NCBI GenBank assembly: GCA_947623455.1
Contig: OX392536.1
Coordinates: forward strand, 10,411,282 to 10,475,281
Origin: Mimachlamys varia
Lineage: Eukaryota > Mollusca > Bivalvia > Pectinida > Pectinidae
Length of the DNA: 64,000 nt
Direction: 5' to 3'
Shown one piece after another: positions 50,532 through 63,248 of the stretch (position 1 is its first letter; every line of letters begins with the position of its first letter). The notes beneath the pieces were generated by a model. It did not search any database. It had not been told where the DNA came from and worked only from the letters and a program-made list of their open reading frames with translations. The position numbers and the translations under genes were made by a program.

Positions 50532-52247
50532 AGGAATCACACAACTAAATCAGCCTATCACGAAGTGTTTCATACGATTGTAGTCCCTACCGAAAATTTG
50601 TTCCGGCTAAGTACAGTGATTCTGAATAATCTAAATAGGTAATTGTTGACATATTCTGCATTGAATGAAATCTATAAATATTTGACTTTACAAAAATGTA
50701 TACTTTTGGTAGATTTTGATATGTGATGGCGGATTGATATGGGGTCAAAAGTCAGATGGTGTTCCCGTCCCATTTCACTGGTTTGATATGTAAATTTCCA
50801 GTTGTCCGAAGCAGACGCCCGTAGCGAGCTAATATGCCACGAAACTTCTGATAAAATGTCATTTGAAGTCTTTGCCATGTATGTATCTGTGAATCCAGGC
50901 AGTTGTCACTAGTGTTGAACTTCAAATATTAAAGTTATTAGCTCTAAAGCTTAGTAATAACATATAGTAAATTATTTAGTTGTGTGAGTCCTTTAAGAGA
51001 ACCAGCCATGTGCTCAATGAACTTGACCTCTATAACACTTTCTGTGCTTCCGGTTTTTTATTTTTTCAAAGACAACCATTGTAATTAAGTGTTAGCACAT
51101 TTTTTTAGTATGCAGATATATTTAACTTGAAAAAACCCTTCCAAATTAGCTAAAATCTGGCTAAACATGGCCCTATGTTGAAGCCTATATTGTTGGACTG
51201 ACCCTTATACTCAGGTTTTAAATAAAGTTTAGTTCAATAACCTGTAATAATTGATATGCGTGTGTGTTAGAAGTACTTCGTTGATATATGTAGCAGGTTT
51301 TAGCATCCAATAGAGATCTAGTCTAGTGTGTTGTCCTGCACAAACAGCACCCCCCCCTTCCTAGTTCCAACTCTGGCCAGTCATTCTTAGGCTTCTTTAT
51401 CCATACAAATTACAAATGTATGTGTTTTTTATAGCCAGAAGAAAGCAATAACTAGAACTAGTACGGAATAGGCTTGTATAAAAAATGTACACATGAAATT
51501 ATATATGTGTATGTGTCCCTTGTAGGTTTTGGTGGCTTAATCCAACTTAAAATTCCATATTTTCAGTTAATTGTAGGTATTTCTTTATTCCCGTCACAAT
51601 ATATACCTAATTCAACATCTTGTTTATTGATTTAATGTGTTTGTAATCTTTGTTTACTCATACAATAAGCTGTTTATGGCATTACATCTCCCCTACCCCC
51701 AATATTCTCCCTGTAAAGTGGCCGCACCCCGGGGAGCTATAAGTGTTATATGTAAGCCTGTGTAATTGATAGATAAACAGTTAAGATGGATATCTAATAA
51801 CCCTTTATGACTCAAGTTTTCTGTAGAATTTTGGAGTTTTGTGTGAATTTTAAATGTGTTAAATTGTTAAAATTAAATAAAATTTACTTAAAATAAAAAA
51901 TTAATTACTTCAGAGACTGTAAAATTAACAGAAAGTAAAATAACAAGATTTCTTTTCCAAAACTGTTGAGTGGTATGCGTATTTGATCTGTGGGCAAAAT
52001 GTGAAATTGCTAATTGCGTGCTTAATTGAGGTGCTAGAGGTTAATGTTATGCAAAAGAAATGAAAAAATTCTGGTGCTAACTCTGAATAGCAAATGTACA
52101 TCAGGTGCAATAACTTGTGTTTTCTTCTTTCTGTGTGCTTTCTTTTATTATTCAATTTCAACCAAACTTCACCATTTTACTTGGAAATGTATATGCTTTC
52201 AAATAGTTAACTTTGTTTCAACATCTTAAAGGTTTGGGACCCTTTAA
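50532..52247. repeat. Copy 25, 1,716 bp: same 16-for-4 replacement as copy 19
   Basis: tttctgtgtgctttct occupies 52128-52143 in place of ataa, identical to copy 19 six units to the left. Confidence 0.95.
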
Positions 52248-55200
52248 AGGAATCACACAACTAAATCAGCCTATCACGAAGTGTTTCATACGATTGTAGT
52301 CCCTACCGAAAATTTGTTCCGGCTAAGTACAGTGATTCTGAATAATCTAAATAGGTAATTGTTGACATATTCTGCATTGAATGAAATCTATAAATATTTG
52401 ACTTTACAAAAATGTATACTTTTGGTAGATTTTGATATGTGATGGCGGATTGATATGGGGTCAAAAGTCAGATGGTGTTCCCGTCCCATTTCACTGGTTT
52501 GATATGTAAATTTCCAGTTGTCCGAAGCAGACGCCCGTAGCGAGCTAATATGCCACGAAACTTCTGATAAAATGTCATTTGAAGTCTTTGCCATGTATGT
52601 ATCTGTGAATCCAGGCAGTTGTCACTAGTGTTGAACTTCAAATATTAAAGTTATTAGCTCTAAAGCTTAGTAATAACATATAGTAAATTATTTAGTTGTG
52701 TGAGTCCTTTAAGAGAACCAGCCATGTGCTCAATGAACTTGACCTCTATAACACTTTCTGTGCTTCCGGTTTTTTATTTTTTCAAAGACAACCATTGTAA
52801 TTAAGTGTTAGCACATTTTTTTAGTATGCAGATATATTTAACTTGAAAAAACCCTTCCAAATTAGCTAAAATCTGGCTAAACATGGCCCTATGTTGAAGC
52901 CTATATTGTTGGACTGACCCTTATACTCAGGTTTTAAATAAAGTTTAGTTCAATAACCTGTAATAATTGATATGCGTGTGTGTTAGAAGTACTTCGTTGA
53001 TATATGTAGCAGGTTTTAGCATCCAATAGAGATCTAGTCTAGTGTGTTGTCCTGCACAAACAGCACCCCCCCCTTCCTAGTTCCAACTCTGGCCAGTCAT
53101 TCTTAGGCTTCTTTATCCATACAAATTACAAATGTATGTGTTTTTTATAGCCAGAAGAAAGCAATAACTAGAACTAGTACGGAATAGGCTTGTATAAAAA
53201 ATGTACACATGAAATTATATATGTGTATGTGTCCCTTGTAGGTTTTGGTGGCTTAATCCAACTTAAAATTCCATATTTTCAGTTAATTGTAGGTATTTCT
53301 TTATTCCCGTCACAATATATACCTAATTCAACATCTTGTTTATTGATTTAATGTGTTTGTAATCTTTGTTTACTCATACAATAAGCTGTTTATGGCATTA
53401 CATCTCCCCTACCCCCAATATTCTCCCTGTAAAGTGGCCGCACCCCGGGGAGCTATAAGTGTTATATGTAAGCCTGTGTAATTGATAGATAAACAGTTAA
53501 GATGGATATCTAATAACCCTTTATGACTCAAGTTTTCTGTAGAATTTTGGAGTTTTGTGTGAATTTTAAATGTGTTAAATTGTTAAAATTAAATAAAATT
53601 TACTTAAAATAAAAAATTAATTACTTCAGAGACTGTAAAATTAACAGAAAGTAAAATAACAAGATTTCTTTTCCAAAACTGTTGAGTGGTATGCGTATTT
53701 GATCTGTGGGCAAAATGTGAAATTGCTAATTGCGTGCTTAATTGAGGTGCTAGAGGTTAATGTTATGCAAAAGAAATGAAAAAATTCTGGTGCTAACTCT
53801 GAATAGCAAATGTACATCAGGTGCAATAACTTGTGTTTTCTTCATAATTTATTATTCAATTTCAACCAAACTTCACCATTTTACTTGGAAATGTATATGC
53901 TTTCAAATAGTTAACTTTGTTTCAACATCTTAAAGGTTTGGGACCCTTTAAAGGAATCACACAACTAAATCAGCCTATCACGAAGTGTTTCATACGATTG
54001 TAGTCCCTACCGAAAATTTGTTCCGGCTAAGTACAGTGATTCTGAATAATCTAAATAGGTAATTGTTGACATATTCTGCATTGAATGAAATCTATAAATA
54101 TTTGACTTTACAAAAATGTATACTTTTGGTAGATTTTGATATGTGATGGCGGATTGATATGGGGTCAAAAGTCAGATGGTGTTCCCGTCCCATTTCACTG
54201 GTTTGATATGTAAATTTCCAGTTGTCCGAAGCAGACGCCCGTAGCGAGCTAATATGCCACGAAACTTCTGATAAAATGTCATTTGAAGTCTTTGCCATGT
54301 ATGTATCTGTGAATCCAGGCAGTTGTCACTAGTGTTGAACTTCAAATATTAAAGTTATTAGCTCTAAAGCTTAGTAATAACATATAGTAAATTATTTAGT
54401 TGTGTGAGTCCTTTAAGAGAACCAGCCATGTGCTCAATGAACTTGACCTCTATAACACTTTCTGTGCTTCCGGTTTTTTATTTTTTCAAAGACAACCATT
54501 GTAATTAAGTGTTAGCACATTTTTTTAGTATGCAGATATATTTAACTTGAAAAAACCCTTCCAAATTAGCTAAAATCTGGCTAAACATGGCCCTATGTTG
54601 AAGCCTATATTGTTGGACTGACCCTTATACTCAGGTTTTAAATAAAGTTTAGTTCAATAACCTGTAATAATTGATATGCGTGTGTGTTAGAAGTACTTCG
54701 TTGATATATGTAGCAGGTTTTAGCATCCAATAGAGATCTAGTCTAGTGTGTTGTCCTGCACAAACAGCACCCCCCCCTTCCTAGTTCCAACTCTGGCCAG
54801 TCATTCTTAGGCTTCTTTATCCATACAAATTACAAATGTATGTGTTTTTTATAGCCAGAAGAAAGCAATAACTAGAACTAGTACGGAATAGGCTTGTATA
54901 AAAAATGTACACATGAAATTATATATGTGTATGTGTCCCTTGTAGGTTTTGGTGGCTTAATCCAACTTAAAATTCCATATTTTCAGTTAATTGTAGGTAT
55001 TTCTTTATTCCCGTCACAATATATACCTAATTCAACATCTTGTTTATTGATTTAATGTGTTTGTAATCTTTGTTTACTCATACAATAAGCTGTTTATGGC
55101 ATTACATCTCCCCTACCCCCAATATTCTCCCTGTAAAGTGGCCGCACCCCGGGGAGCTATAAGTGTTATATGTAAGCCTGTGTAATTGATAGATAAACAG

Positions 55201-57360
55201 TTAAGATGGATATCTAATAACCCTTTATGACTCAAGTTTTCTGTAGAATTTTGGAGTTTTGTGTGAATTTTAAATGTGTTAAATTGTTAAAATTAAATAA
55301 AATTTACTTAAAATAAAAAATTAATTACTTCAGAGACTGTAAAATTAACAGAAAGTAAAATAACAAGATTTCTTTTCCAAAACTGTTGAGTGGTATGCGT
55401 ATTTGATCTGTGGGCAAAATGTGAAATTGCTAATTGCGTGCTTAATTGAGGTGCTAGAGGTTAATGTTATGCAAAAGAAATGAAAAAATTCTGGTGCTAA
55501 CTCTGAATAGCAAATGTACATCAGGTGCAATAACTTGTGTTTTCTTCATAATTTATTATTCAATTTCAACCAAACTTCACCATTTTACTTGGAAATGTAT
55601 ATGCTTTCAAATAGTTAACTTTGTTTCAACATCTTAAAGGTTTGGGACCCTTTAAAGGAATCACACAACTAAATCAGCCTATCACGAAGTGTTTCATACG
55701 ATTGTAGTCCCTACCGAAAATTTGTTCCGGCTAAGTACAGTGATTCTGAATAATCTAAATAGGTAATTGTTGACATATTCTGCATTGAATGAAATCTATA
55801 AATATTTGACTTTACAAAAATGTATACTTTTGGTAGATTTTGATATGTGATGGCGGATTGATATGGGGTCAAAAGTCAGATGGTGTTCCCGTCCCATTTC
55901 ACTGGTTTGATATGTAAATTTCCAGTTGTCCGAAGCAGACGCCCGTAGCGAGCTAATATGCCACGAAACTTCTGATAAAATGTCATTTGAAGTCTTTGCC
56001 ATGTATGTATCTGTGAATCCAGGCAGTTGTCACTAGTGTTGAACTTCAAATATTAAAGTTATTAGCTCTAAAGCTTAGTAATAACATATAGTAAATTATT
56101 TAGTTGTGTGAGTCCTTTAAGAGAACCAGCCATGTGCTCAATGAACTTGACCTCTATAACACTTTCTGTGCTTCCGGTTTTTTATTTTTTCAAAGACAAC
56201 CATTGTAATTAAGTGTTAGCACATTTTTTTAGTATGCAGATATATTTAACTTGAAAAAACCCTTCCAAATTAGCTAAAATCTGGCTAAACATGGCCCTAT
56301 GTTGAAGCCTATATTGTTGGACTGACCCTTATACTCAGGTTTTAAATAAAGTTTAGTTCAATAACCTGTAATAATTGATATGCGTGTGTGTTAGAAGTAC
56401 TTCGTTGATATATGTAGCAGGTTTTAGCATCCAATAGAGATCTAGTCTAGTGTGTTGTCCTGCACAAACAGCACCCCCCCCTTCCTAGTTCCAACTCTGG
56501 CCAGTCATTCTTAGGCTTCTTTATCCATACAAATTACAAATGTATGTGTTTTTTATAGCCAGAAGAAAGCAATAACTAGAACTAGTACGGAATAGGCTTG
56601 TATAAAAAATGTACACATGAAATTATATATGTGTATGTGTCCCTTGTAGGTTTTGGTGGCTTAATCCAACTTAAAATTCCATATTTTCAGTTAATTGTAG
56701 GTATTTCTTTATTCCCGTCACAATATATACCTAATTCAACATCTTGTTTATTGATTTAATGTGTTTGTAATCTTTGTTTACTCATACAATAAGCTGTTTA
56801 TGGCATTACATCTCCCCTACCCCCAATATTCTCCCTGTAAAGTGGCCGCACCCCGGGGAGCTATAAGTGTTATATGTAAGCCTGTGTAATTGATAGATAA
56901 ACAGTTAAGATGGATATCTAATAACCCTTTATGACTCAAGTTTTCTGTAGAATTTTGGAGTTTTGTGTGAATTTTAAATGTGTTAAATTGTTAAAATTAA
57001 ATAAAATTTACTTAAAATAAAAAATTAATTACTTCAGAGACTGTAAAATTAACAGAAAGTAAAATAACAAGATTTCTTTTCCAAAACTGTTGAGTGGTAT
57101 GCGTATTTGATCTGTGGGCAAAATGTGAAATTGCTAATTGCGTGCTTAATTGAGGTGCTAGAGGTTAATGTTATGCAAAAGAAATGAAAAAATTCTGGTG
57201 CTAACTCTGAATAGCAAATGTACATCAGGTGCAATAACTTGTGTTTTCTTCATAATTTATTATTCAATTTCAACCAAACTTCACCATTTTACTTGGAAAT
57301 GTATATGCTTTCAAATAGTTAACTTTGTTTCAACATCTTAAAGGTTTGGGACCCTTTTAA

Positions 57361-58600
57361 GAGAACCAGCCATGTGCTCAATGAACTTGACCTCTATAAC
57401 ACTTTCTGTGCTTCCGGTTTTTTATTTTTTCAAAGACAACCATTGTAATTAAGTGTTAGCACATTTTTTTAGTATGCAGATATATTTAACTTGAAAAAAC
57501 CCTTCCAAATTAGCTAAAATCTGGCTAAACATGGCCCTATGTTGAAGCCTATATTGTTGGACTGACCCTTATACTCAGGTTTTAAATAAAGTTTAGTTCA
57601 ATAACCTGTAATAATTGATATGCGTGTGTGTTAGAAGTACTTCGTTGATATATGTAGCAGGTTTTAGCATCCAATAGAGATCTAGTCTAGTGTGTTGTCC
57701 TGCACAAACAGCACCCCCCCCTTCCTAGTTCCAACTCTGGCCAGTCATTCTTAGGCTTCTTTATCCATACAAATTACAAATGTATGTGTTTTTTATAGCC
57801 AGAAGAAAGCAATAACTAGAACTAGTACGGAATAGGCTTGTATAAAAAATGTACACATGAAATTATATATGTGTATGTGTCCCTTGTAGGTTTTGGTGGC
57901 TTAATCCAACTTAAAATTCCATATTTTCAGTTAATTGTAGGTATTTCTTTATTCCCGTCACAATATATACCTAATTCAACATCTTGTTTATTGATTTAAT
58001 GTGTTTGTAATCTTTGTTTACTCATACAATAAGCTGTTTATGGCATTACATCTCCCCTACCCCCAATATTCTCCCTGTAAAGTGGCCGCACCCCGGGGAG
58101 CTATAAGTGTTATATGTAAGCCTGTGTAATTGATAGATAAACAGTTAAGATGGATATCTAATAACCCTTTATGACTCAAGTTTTCTGTAGAATTTTGGAG
58201 TTTTGTGTGAATTTTAAATGTGTTAAATTGTTAAAATTAAATAAAATTTACTTAAAATAAAAAATTAATTACTTCAGAGACTGTAAAATTAACAGAAAGT
58301 AAAATAACAAGATTTCTTTTCCAAAACTGTTGAGTGGTATGCGTATTTGATCTGTGGGCAAAATGTGAAATTGCTAATTGCGTGCTTAATTGAGGTGCTA
58401 GAGGTTAATGTTATGCAAAAGAAATGAAAAAATTCTGGTGCTAACTCTGAATAGCAAATGTACATCAGGTGCAATAACTTGTGTTTTCTTCATAATTTAT
58501 TATTCAATTTCAACCAAACTTCACCATTTTACTTGGAAATGTATATGCTTTCAAATAGTTAACTTTGTTTCAACATCTTAAAGGTTTGGGACCCTTTAAA
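57361..58600. repeat. Copy 29, 1,240 bp: lacks the MITE segment
   Basis: The left junction reads gggacccttttaagagaacc (57348-57367). Compared with full copies, the whole TTAA-flanked segment is missing, and the join carries one base more than the predicted empty site gggaccctTTAAgagaacc. The rest of the core matches consensus by eye. Confidence 0.93.
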
Positions 58601-59839
58601 GAGAACCAGCCATGTGCTCAATGAACTTGACCTCTATAACACTTTCTGTGCTTCCGGTTTTTTATTTTTTCAAAGACAACCATTGTAATTAAGTGTTAGC
58701 ACATTTTTTTAGTATGCAGATATATTTAACTTGAAAAAACCCTTCCAAATTAGCTAAAATCTGGCTAAACATGGCCCTATGTTGAAGCCTATATTGTTGG
58801 ACTGACCCTTATACTCAGGTTTTAAATAAAGTTTAGTTCAATAACCTGTAATAATTGATATGCGTGTGTGTTAGAAGTACTTCGTTGATATATGTAGCAG
58901 GTTTTAGCATCCAATAGAGATCTAGTCTAGTGTGTTGTCCTGCACAAACAGCACCCCCCCCTTCCTAGTTCCAACTCTGGCCAGTCATTCTTAGGCTTCT
59001 TTATCCATACAAATTACAAATGTATGTGTTTTTTATAGCCAGAAGAAAGCAATAACTAGAACTAGTACGGAATAGGCTTGTATAAAAAATGTACACATGA
59101 AATTATATATGTGTATGTGTCCCTTGTAGGTTTTGGTGGCTTAATCCAACTTAAAATTCCATATTTTCAGTTAATTGTAGGTATTTCTTTATTCCCGTCA
59201 CAATATATACCTAATTCAACATCTTGTTTATTGATTTAATGTGTTTGTAATCTTTGTTTACTCATACAATAAGCTGTTTATGGCATTACATCTCCCCTAC
59301 CCCCAATATTCTCCCTGTAAAGTGGCCGCACCCCGGGGAGCTATAAGTGTTATATGTAAGCCTGTGTAATTGATAGATAAACAGTTAAGATGGATATCTA
59401 ATAACCCTTTATGACTCAAGTTTTCTGTAGAATTTTGGAGTTTTGTGTGAATTTTAAATGTGTTAAATTGTTAAAATTAAATAAAATTTACTTAAAATAA
59501 AAAATTAATTACTTCAGAGACTGTAAAATTAACAGAAAGTAAAATAACAAGATTTCTTTTCCAAAACTGTTGAGTGGTATGCGTATTTGATCTGTGGGCA
59601 AAATGTGAAATTGCTAATTGCGTGCTTAATTGAGGTGCTAGAGGTTAATGTTATGCAAAAGAAATGAAAAAATTCTGGTGCTAACTCTGAATAGCAAATG
59701 TACATCAGGTGCAATAACTTGTGTTTTCTTCATAATTTATTATTCAATTTCAACCAAACTTCACCATTTTACTTGGAAATGTATATGCTTTCAAATAGTT
59801 AACTTTGTTTCAACATCTTAAAGGTTTGGGACCCTTTAA
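58601..59839. repeat. Copy 30, second copy lacking the MITE segment
   Basis: The left junction reads gggaccctttaaagagaacc (58588-58607). The same segment is missing as in copy 29, and the join differs from it by one base (A for T). Spacing from copy 29 is 1,240 bp. The following copy 31 has the MITE again. Confidence 0.93.
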
Positions 59840-61543
59840 AGGAATCACACAACTAAATCAGCCTATCACGAAGTGTTTCATACGATTGTAGTCCCTACCG
59901 AAAATTTGTTCCGGCTAAGTACAGTGATTCTGAATAATCTAAATAGGTAATTGTTGACATATTCTGCATTGAATGAAATCTATAAATATTTGACTTTACA
60001 AAAATGTATACTTTTGATAGATTTTGATATGTGATGGCGGATTGATATGGGGTCAAAAGTCAGATGGTGTTCCCGTCCCATTTCACTGGTTTGATATGTA
60101 AATTTCCAGTTGTCCGAAGCAGACGCCCGTAGCGAGCTAATATGCCACGAAACTTCTGATAAAATGTCATTTGAAGTCTTTGCCATGTATGTATCTGTGA
60201 ATCCAGGCAGTTGTCACTAGTGTTGAACTTCAAATATTAAAGTTATTAGCTCTAAAGCTTAGTAATAACATATAGTAAATTATTTAGTTGTGTGAGTCCT
60301 TTAAGAGAACCAGCCATGTGCTCAATGAACTTGACCTCTATAACACTTTCTGTGCTTCCGGTTTTTTATTTTTTCAAAGACAACCATTGTAATTAAGTGT
60401 TAGCACATTTTTTTAGTATGCAGATATATTTAACTTGAAAAAACCCTTCCAAATTAGCTAAAATCTGGCTAAACATGGCCCTATGTTGAAGCCTATATTG
60501 TTGGACTGACCCTTATACTCAGGTTTTAAATAAAGTTTAGTTCAATAACCTGTAATAATTGATATGCGTGTGTGTTAGAAGTACTTCGTTGATATATGTA
60601 GCAGGTTTTAGCATCCAATAGAGATCTAGTCTAGTGTGTTGTCCTGCACAAACAGCACCCCCCCCTTCCTAGTTCCAACTCTGGCCAGTCATTCTTAGGC
60701 TTCTTTATCCATACAAATTACAAATGTATGTGTTTTTTATAGCCAGAAGAAAGCAATAACTAGAACTAGTACGGAATAGGCTTGTATAAAAAATGTACAC
60801 ATGAAATTATATATGTGTATGTGTCCCTTGTAGGTTTTGGTGGCTTAATCCAACTTAAAATTCCATATTTTCAGTTAATTGTAGGTATTTCTTTATTCCC
60901 GTCACAATATATACCTAATTCAACATCTTGTTTATTGATTTAATGTGTTTGTAATCTTTGTTTACTCATACAATAAGCTGTTTATGGCATTACATCTCCC
61001 CTACCCCCAATATTCTCCCTGTAAAGTGGCCGCACCCCGGGGAGCTATAAGTGTTATATGTAAGCCTGTGTAATTGATAGATAAACAGTTAAGATGGATA
61101 TCTAATAACCCTTTATGACTCAAGTTTTCTGTAGAATTTTGGAGTTTTGTGTGAATTTTAAATGTGTTAAATTGTTAAAATTAAATAAAATTTACTTAAA
61201 ATAAAAAATTAATTACTTCAGAGACTGTAAAATTAACAGAAAGTAAAATAACAAGATTTCTTTTCCAAAACTGTTGAGTGGTATGCGTATTTGATCTGTG
61301 GGCAAAATGTGAAATTGCTAATTGCGTGCTTAATTGAGGTGCTAGAGGTTAATGTTATGCAAAAGAAATGAAAAAATTCTGGTGCTAACTCTGAATAGCA
61401 AATGTACATCAGGTGCAATAACTTGTGTTTTCTTCATAATTTATTATTCAATTTCAACCAAACTTCACCATTTTACTTGGAAATGTATATGCTTTCAAAT
61501 AGTTAACTTTGTTTCAACATCTTAAAGGTTTGGGACCCTTTAA
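59840..61543. repeat. Copy 31: one substitution
   Basis: A replaces G at 60017 (ttttgatag instead of ttttggtag), within the MITE segment. Confidence 0.85.
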
Positions 61544-63248
61544 AGGAATCACACAACTAAATCAGCCTATCACGAAGTGTTTCATACGATTGTAGTCCCT
61601 ACCGAAAATTTGTTCCGGCTAAGTACAGTGATTCTGAATAATCTAAATAGGTAATTGTTGACATATTCTGCATTGAATGAAATCTATAAATATTTGACTT
61701 TACAAAAATGTATACTTTTGGTAGATTTTGATATGTGATGGCGGATTGATATGGGGTCAAAAGTCAGATGGTGTTCCCGTCCCATTTCACTGGTTTGATA
61801 TGTAAATTTCCAGTTGTCCGAAGCAGACGCCCGTAGCGAGCTAATATGCCACGAAACTTCTGATAAAATGTCATTTGAAGTCTTTGCCATGTATGTATCT
61901 GTGAATCCAGGCAGTTGTCACTAGTGTTGAACTTCAAATATTAAAGTTATTAGCTCTAAAGCTTAGTAATAACATATAGTAAATTATTTAGTTGTGTGAG
62001 TCCTTTAAGAGAACCAGCCATGTGCTCAATGAACTTGACCTCTATAACACTTTCTGTGCTTCCGGTTTTTTATTTTTTCAAAGACAACCATTGTAATTAA
62101 GTGTTAGCACATTTTTTTAGTATGCAGATATATTTAACTTGAAAAAACCCTTCCAAATTAGCTAAAATCTGGCTAAACATGGCCCTATGTTGAAGCCTAT
62201 ATTGTTGGACTGACCCTTATACTCAGGTTTTAAATAAAGTTTAGTTCAATAACCTGTAATAATTGATATGCGTGTGTGTTAGAAGTACTTCGTTGATATA
62301 TGTAGCAGGTTTTAGCATCCAATAGAGATCTAGTCTAGTGTGTTGTCCTGCACAAACAGCACCCCCCCCCTTCCTAGTTCCAACTCTGGCCAGTCATTCT
62401 TAGGCTTCTTTATCCATACAAATTACAAATGTATGTGTTTTTTATAGCCAGAAGAAAGCAATAACTAGAACTAGTACGGAATAGGCTTGTATAAAAAATG
62501 TACACATGAAATTATATATGTGTATGTGTCCCTTGTAGGTTTTGGTGGCTTAATCCAACTTAAAATTCCATATTTTCAGTTAATTGTATGTATTTCTTTA
62601 TTCCCGTCACAATATATACCTAATTCAACATCTTGTTTATTGATTTAATGTGTTTGTAATCTTTGTTTACTCATACAATAAGCTGTTTATGGCATTACAT
62701 CTCCCCTACCCCCAATATTCTCCCTGTAAAGTGGCCGCACCCCGGGGAGCTATAAGTGTTATATGTAAGCCTGTGTAATTGATAGATAAACAGTTAAGAT
62801 GGATATCTAATAACCCTTTATGACTCAAGTTTTCTGTAGAATTTTGGAGTTTTGTGTGAATTTTAAATGTGTTAAATTGTTAAAATTAAATAAAATTTAC
62901 TTAAAATAAAAAATTAATTACTTCAGAGACTGTAAAATTAACAGAAAGTAAAATAACAAGATTTCTTTTCCAAAACTGTTGAGTGGTATGCGTATTTGAT
63001 CTGTGGGCAAAATGTGAAATTGCTAATTGCGTGCTTAATTGAGGTGCTAGAGGTTAATGTTATGCAAAAGAAATGAAAAAATTCTGGTGCTAACTCTGAA
63101 TAGCAAATGTACATCAGGTGCAATAACTTGTGTTTTCTTCATAATTTATTATTCAATTTCAACCAAACTTCACCATTTTACTTGGAAATGTATATGCTTT
63201 CAAATAGTTAACTTTGTTTCAACATCTTAAAGGTTTGGGACCCTTTAA
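61544..63248. repeat. Copy 32, 1,705 bp: C9 tract and one substitution
   Basis: The C tract is C9 (62362-62370), and T replaces G at 62589 (ttgtatgta instead of ttgtaggta). Confidence 0.88.
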
